Position numbers and translations under genes: made by a program. Of a stretch of 64,000 nt of DNA, positions 61,651-64,000 are shown one piece after another. The stretch spans positions 3,336,487 through 3,400,486 of the forward strand of contig NZ_CP024903.1 in the NCBI RefSeq assembly GCF_003330765.1, in the 5' to 3' direction. The notes below the pieces were generated by a model, which had not been told where the DNA came from, did no database searches, and saw only the letters and a list, made by a program, of their open reading frames with translations. Every line of letters starts with the position of its first letter. The first letter of the stretch is position 1. This DNA is from Burkholderia pyrrocinia. GTDB lineage: Bacteria; Pseudomonadota; Gammaproteobacteria; Burkholderiales; Burkholderiaceae.

Positions 61651-61684
61651 CTCCCGAAAATCCTCACCTTTCGTGTGCTGACTG

Positions 61685-61726
61685 ACGGTGCGAACGGCCA
61701 TGCGGCCGTCGCACCGTTTTGTTTTT
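61685..61726 (+). terminator. intrinsic terminator of the H-NS gene
   Basis: ACGGTGCGA-ACGGCC / GGCCGT-CGCACCGT stem (one bulged A), ATGC loop, followed by TTTTGTTTTTG. Confidence 0.88.
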
Positions 61727-61797
61727 GTGCCGCCGCCACGCGATTCCCGCTGACGAATTGAAGTGCAATGCAGCGCGATTAACGGGTCCCGTTTTGC

Positions 61798-61835
61798 GAA
61801 TTCGCCGCGATCCGGCTTCATATCGCGGCGAATTC
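61798..61835. repeat. 14-bp perfect inverted repeat
   Basis: GAATTCGCCGCGAT (61798-61811) and ATCGCGGCGAATTC (61822-61835) around a 10-nt loop, in AT-richer non-coding DNA. It might be an RNA stem or a protein-binding site. No T tract. Confidence 0.7.
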
Positions 61836-61858
61836 CGGTAAACAACCGTGCAATTGCG

Positions 61859-61874
61859 CAATGCATGTGCATTG
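61859..61874. repeat. palindrome CAATGCATGTGCATTG with flanking arms
   Basis: A 7-bp palindrome nested within larger complementary arms (AATTGCG to the left, CGCAATT to the right). May be part of a structured transcript together with the stem at 61798. Confidence 0.55.
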
Positions 61875-62254
61875 GCATTCGCAATTTCCGCGGTGCACGC
61901 GCGCCGCGGATTCCCATCACCTTTCGCGTGTTTGCGCGTTGCGTCGTGCCGTTCCCGAAGATACTCACCATGGCTCCTGTAAATCCTCACCTTTGAGGAA
62001 GCGGCCGCAGCGTCGCGCCGCGTTGCCTGCGCCGTGCGTGCTATGCGAATGTGTGCGGCCGGCGTGCGACGATGCCGGGCCGCGCTTGTGTTGCAGGTCC
62101 ATGGTGCGAGCGTTGACGCCCGTCGGATAGTCAGCCGTTCGGCATATAGGCAGCCGCATGCGCTTCGCCTATGCTTGGGGTTCGCGTCGATCGGCGCACG
62201 GCCTGTCCGGCCGCATGCCGATCGGGTCGTCTTTCGTTACCGCAGGGAGCCGAT

Positions 62255-64000
62255 GTGACCGTTCGCCATCTCGATGCGTTGTTCCAGCCCAAGTCCGTCG
62301 CGGTCGTCGGCGCGTCATCGCGCGCGGGCAGTATCGGCGCGATGGTGTGGTCGCGCGTGCTCGGCGGTGCGTTCCAGGGGCCTGTGTGGCCCGTCAATCC
62401 GAAATATCGCGAGTTGAACGGGCATGCGGTCGTCTCCGATGTCGACAGGCTGCCCGCACCGCCGTCGGTTGCCGTGATCTGCACGCCGCCTGCGACCTGG
62501 GCCGGCATCGTGCGCAAGCTCGGCGAACTCGGCACGCGTGTCGCGGTGATTGTCGGCGAGGCGCGCACGGATGCCGATCGCGCCGCGCTCGATCGCACGC
62601 TCAAGGCGGCGAAGCCGTTCGTGCTCCGTATCGTCGGGCCCGGCAGCCTCGGCGTGCTGTCGCCCGCACGGCATGCGCATTTCGGCGCGCCGGCCTATAC
62701 GGCGCGATCGGGCGGCGTCGCGTGGGTGTCGCAGTCGAATGCGCTGACGAACGCGGTGCTCGGCTGGGCCGATGCGCGGGGTCTCGGCTTTTCGCATGTC
62801 GTCGCGCTCGGCAGCGAGTCCGACGTCGATGCGGGTGACGTGCTCGACTATCTTGCGAGCGATCCCGGCACGCGCGCGATCCTGCTCGAACTCGATACCG
62901 TGCGCGCTGCGCGCAAGTTCATGTCGGCCGCGCGCGGCGGCCGCACGCAACAAGCCGGTGCTCGCGTTGCGCACCGGGCGCGCCGATCCAGGCGACGCGC
63001 TTTATACGGCGGCGTTCCAGCGCGCCGGGGATGGTGCGCGTCGATGCGCTCGACGATCTGCTCGACGAGATCGAGACGCTCGGCGTCGGCCGCGTCACGG
63101 CACGTGGCGCGGCGACGCTCGTGACGAGCGATGCGGGCGTCGCGAAACTCGCGGTCGATGCGGTCGCCGAGGTGCGCGTCGTGCTGGCCGACTGGTCGCC
63201 CGCGGCAACGTCGGCCGTGTCGGCCGCGCTGCCGCATCTCGCGGTGCCCGGCAATCCGCTGACGCTGGGCGACGATGCGCGCCCCGAGCACTTTGCCGCG
63301 GCGATCAAGGCGCTCGCACCGTTCCCGCAAACGGGCGCGCTGTTTCGTCGTCCATTCGACTTCCCACAGCGCGCCGGCCGATTCGGTTGCGCGCACGCTG
63401 ATCGAATCGCGGCAGTACGCGCATCGCGGCATCCTCGCGTGTTTCTTCGGCGCGGTCGACGCGGCGAACGCGCGATGCGCTGCACGCGAACGGTATTCCC
63501 GTGCACACGACGCCGCAGCGGCTCGCGCGCGCGTATGCGCGTCTCGTCGACTACAGCCTCGGGCGGCAACTGCTGATGCAGACGCCCGAGGGTACGCCGC
63601 TGCAACCGGCCCGAGTGCGTTGCATCCGCGCAGGCCGACGCGCGCCGGATGGTCGAAGCCGGCCAGCATGAACTGGCCGGCGAAGCCGCGCTGCGCTGGC
63701 TGTCCCATTTTGGCCTGCAGGGCGAGCAGGCCGTTGAGCCGGCCGGTACGAAAGTCGTCGATGTCACGGTCGACATGTACGACGATGCAAACTTCGGTCC
63801 GGTGTTTTCGCTATGCCGTGCCGCCTGCGGACGGCGTATCTGCGCCGTTCGTCGTCTACGGCCTGCCGCGCTGAACACCGTGCTCGCCCGCGCGGTGATG
63901 GAGCGCTCGCCGTATGCGCGCAGTACGCCCATCGAGCCGACGCTCGACGCGTTGACGGCGCTGTCGCAGGTCGTCTGCGACGTGCCGCGAAGTCGTTGCG
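62255..64000 (+). pseudogene. CoA-ligase/acetyltransferase-family gene with multiple frameshifts
   Basis: The GTG at 62255 has AGGGAG upstream. The product starts as an NDP-forming acyl-CoA ligase/Pat-type protein: VRHLDALFQPKSVAVVGASSRAGSIGAMVW (CoA-binding Rossmann) and GPGSLGVLSP. The conserved sequence then jumps between frames at about 62938, 63028, 63345, 63470, 63612, 63805 and 63870, yet stays recognisable in each (ALRTGRADPGDALYTAAFQRAG, VHSTSHSAPADSVARTLIE, HANGIPVHTTPQRLARAYARLVDYSLGRQLLMQTPEGTPLQ, MYDDANFGPVF). The 3' end is outside the window. It is either a decaying gene or a low-quality stretch. Confidence 0.8.

Larger units (their letters stand above)
61651..62254. other. 604-bp non-coding, AT-richer region with several hairpins
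   Basis: No supported gene. Contains the H-NS terminator (61685-61726), a perfect 14-bp inverted repeat (61798-61835), a nested palindrome (61850-61884) and a repeated AAATCCTCACCTTT-like 13-mer (near 61658 and 61981). The right end (62240-62254) carries the ribosome binding site of the next gene. Confidence 0.55.

Overview
The window looks like chromosomal DNA of a Burkholderia, most likely a member of the B. cepacia complex. The evidence is indirect: very high GC with strong third-position GC, C35-hopanoid genes, DUF4148 secreted proteins, an OprD-type porin, a non-haemolytic phospholipase C, a short Burkholderia-type H-NS protein, and a GC-rich intergenic palindrome typical of beta-proteobacteria. 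I see no tRNA or rRNA gene, insertion sequence, prophage or CRISPR array. Most of the window is ordinary, tightly packed chromosomal gene content.

Layout. 1-3.2 kb: the 3' end of a dihydropyrimidinase gene and two tandem beta-lactamase-fold serine hydrolases. 3.2-8.6 kb: a class III aminotransferase, a Tat-exported GH28 polygalacturonase, a GNAT acetyltransferase and a glycine-zipper lipoprotein. 9-13.3 kb: two paralogous cytosine-deaminase-like amidohydrolases, a secreted SnoaL-like protein, a LysR regulator and an ankyrin-repeat gene remnant. 13.5-17 kb: a small catabolic-looking locus (orphan amino-acid binding protein, PhyH dioxygenase, HutC-type GntR regulator, SDR) with a palindrome resembling known HutC-subfamily operators. 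17.3-25.4 kb: YceH, two unknowns, AroG-type DAHP synthase, a PRC-barrel protein, a divergent DapF paralogue, cstA-ybdD and a haemolysin III-type membrane protein. 25.5-29.9 kb: an MFS exporter operon and several small hypothetical genes.

30-36.3 kb is a hopanoid block: ispH-hpnH in one operon, hpnB and hpnA nearby, and between them a gene for an alanine-rich protein with a 14-residue repeat. 36.4-39.4 kb: acylphosphatase, an EamA transporter and an OpgC-like membrane protein. 39.5-49.5 kb is a peptide-uptake block: a POT proton/peptide symporter, divergent from an XRE-cupin regulator, followed by oppABCDF and an OprD-family porin. Together these could carry peptides across both membranes.

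49.5-56.8 kb: a DedA-rhodanese fusion, a small unknown, phospholipase C, a GNAT enzyme, a large thioredoxin-fold periplasmic protein and a DUF4148 protein. 57-60.4 kb: a GntP-family permease divergent from a sigma-54 activator. The intergenic region holds a near-consensus -24/-12 promoter and three related 18-bp inverted repeats, which gives a readable regulatory circuit. 60.4-62 kb: a secreted unknown, a lipoprotein, an H-NS-family protein and a hairpin-rich non-coding stretch. 62.2-64 kb: a CoA-ligase-family gene broken by about seven frame changes. This may be a pseudogene or poor sequence near the window end.
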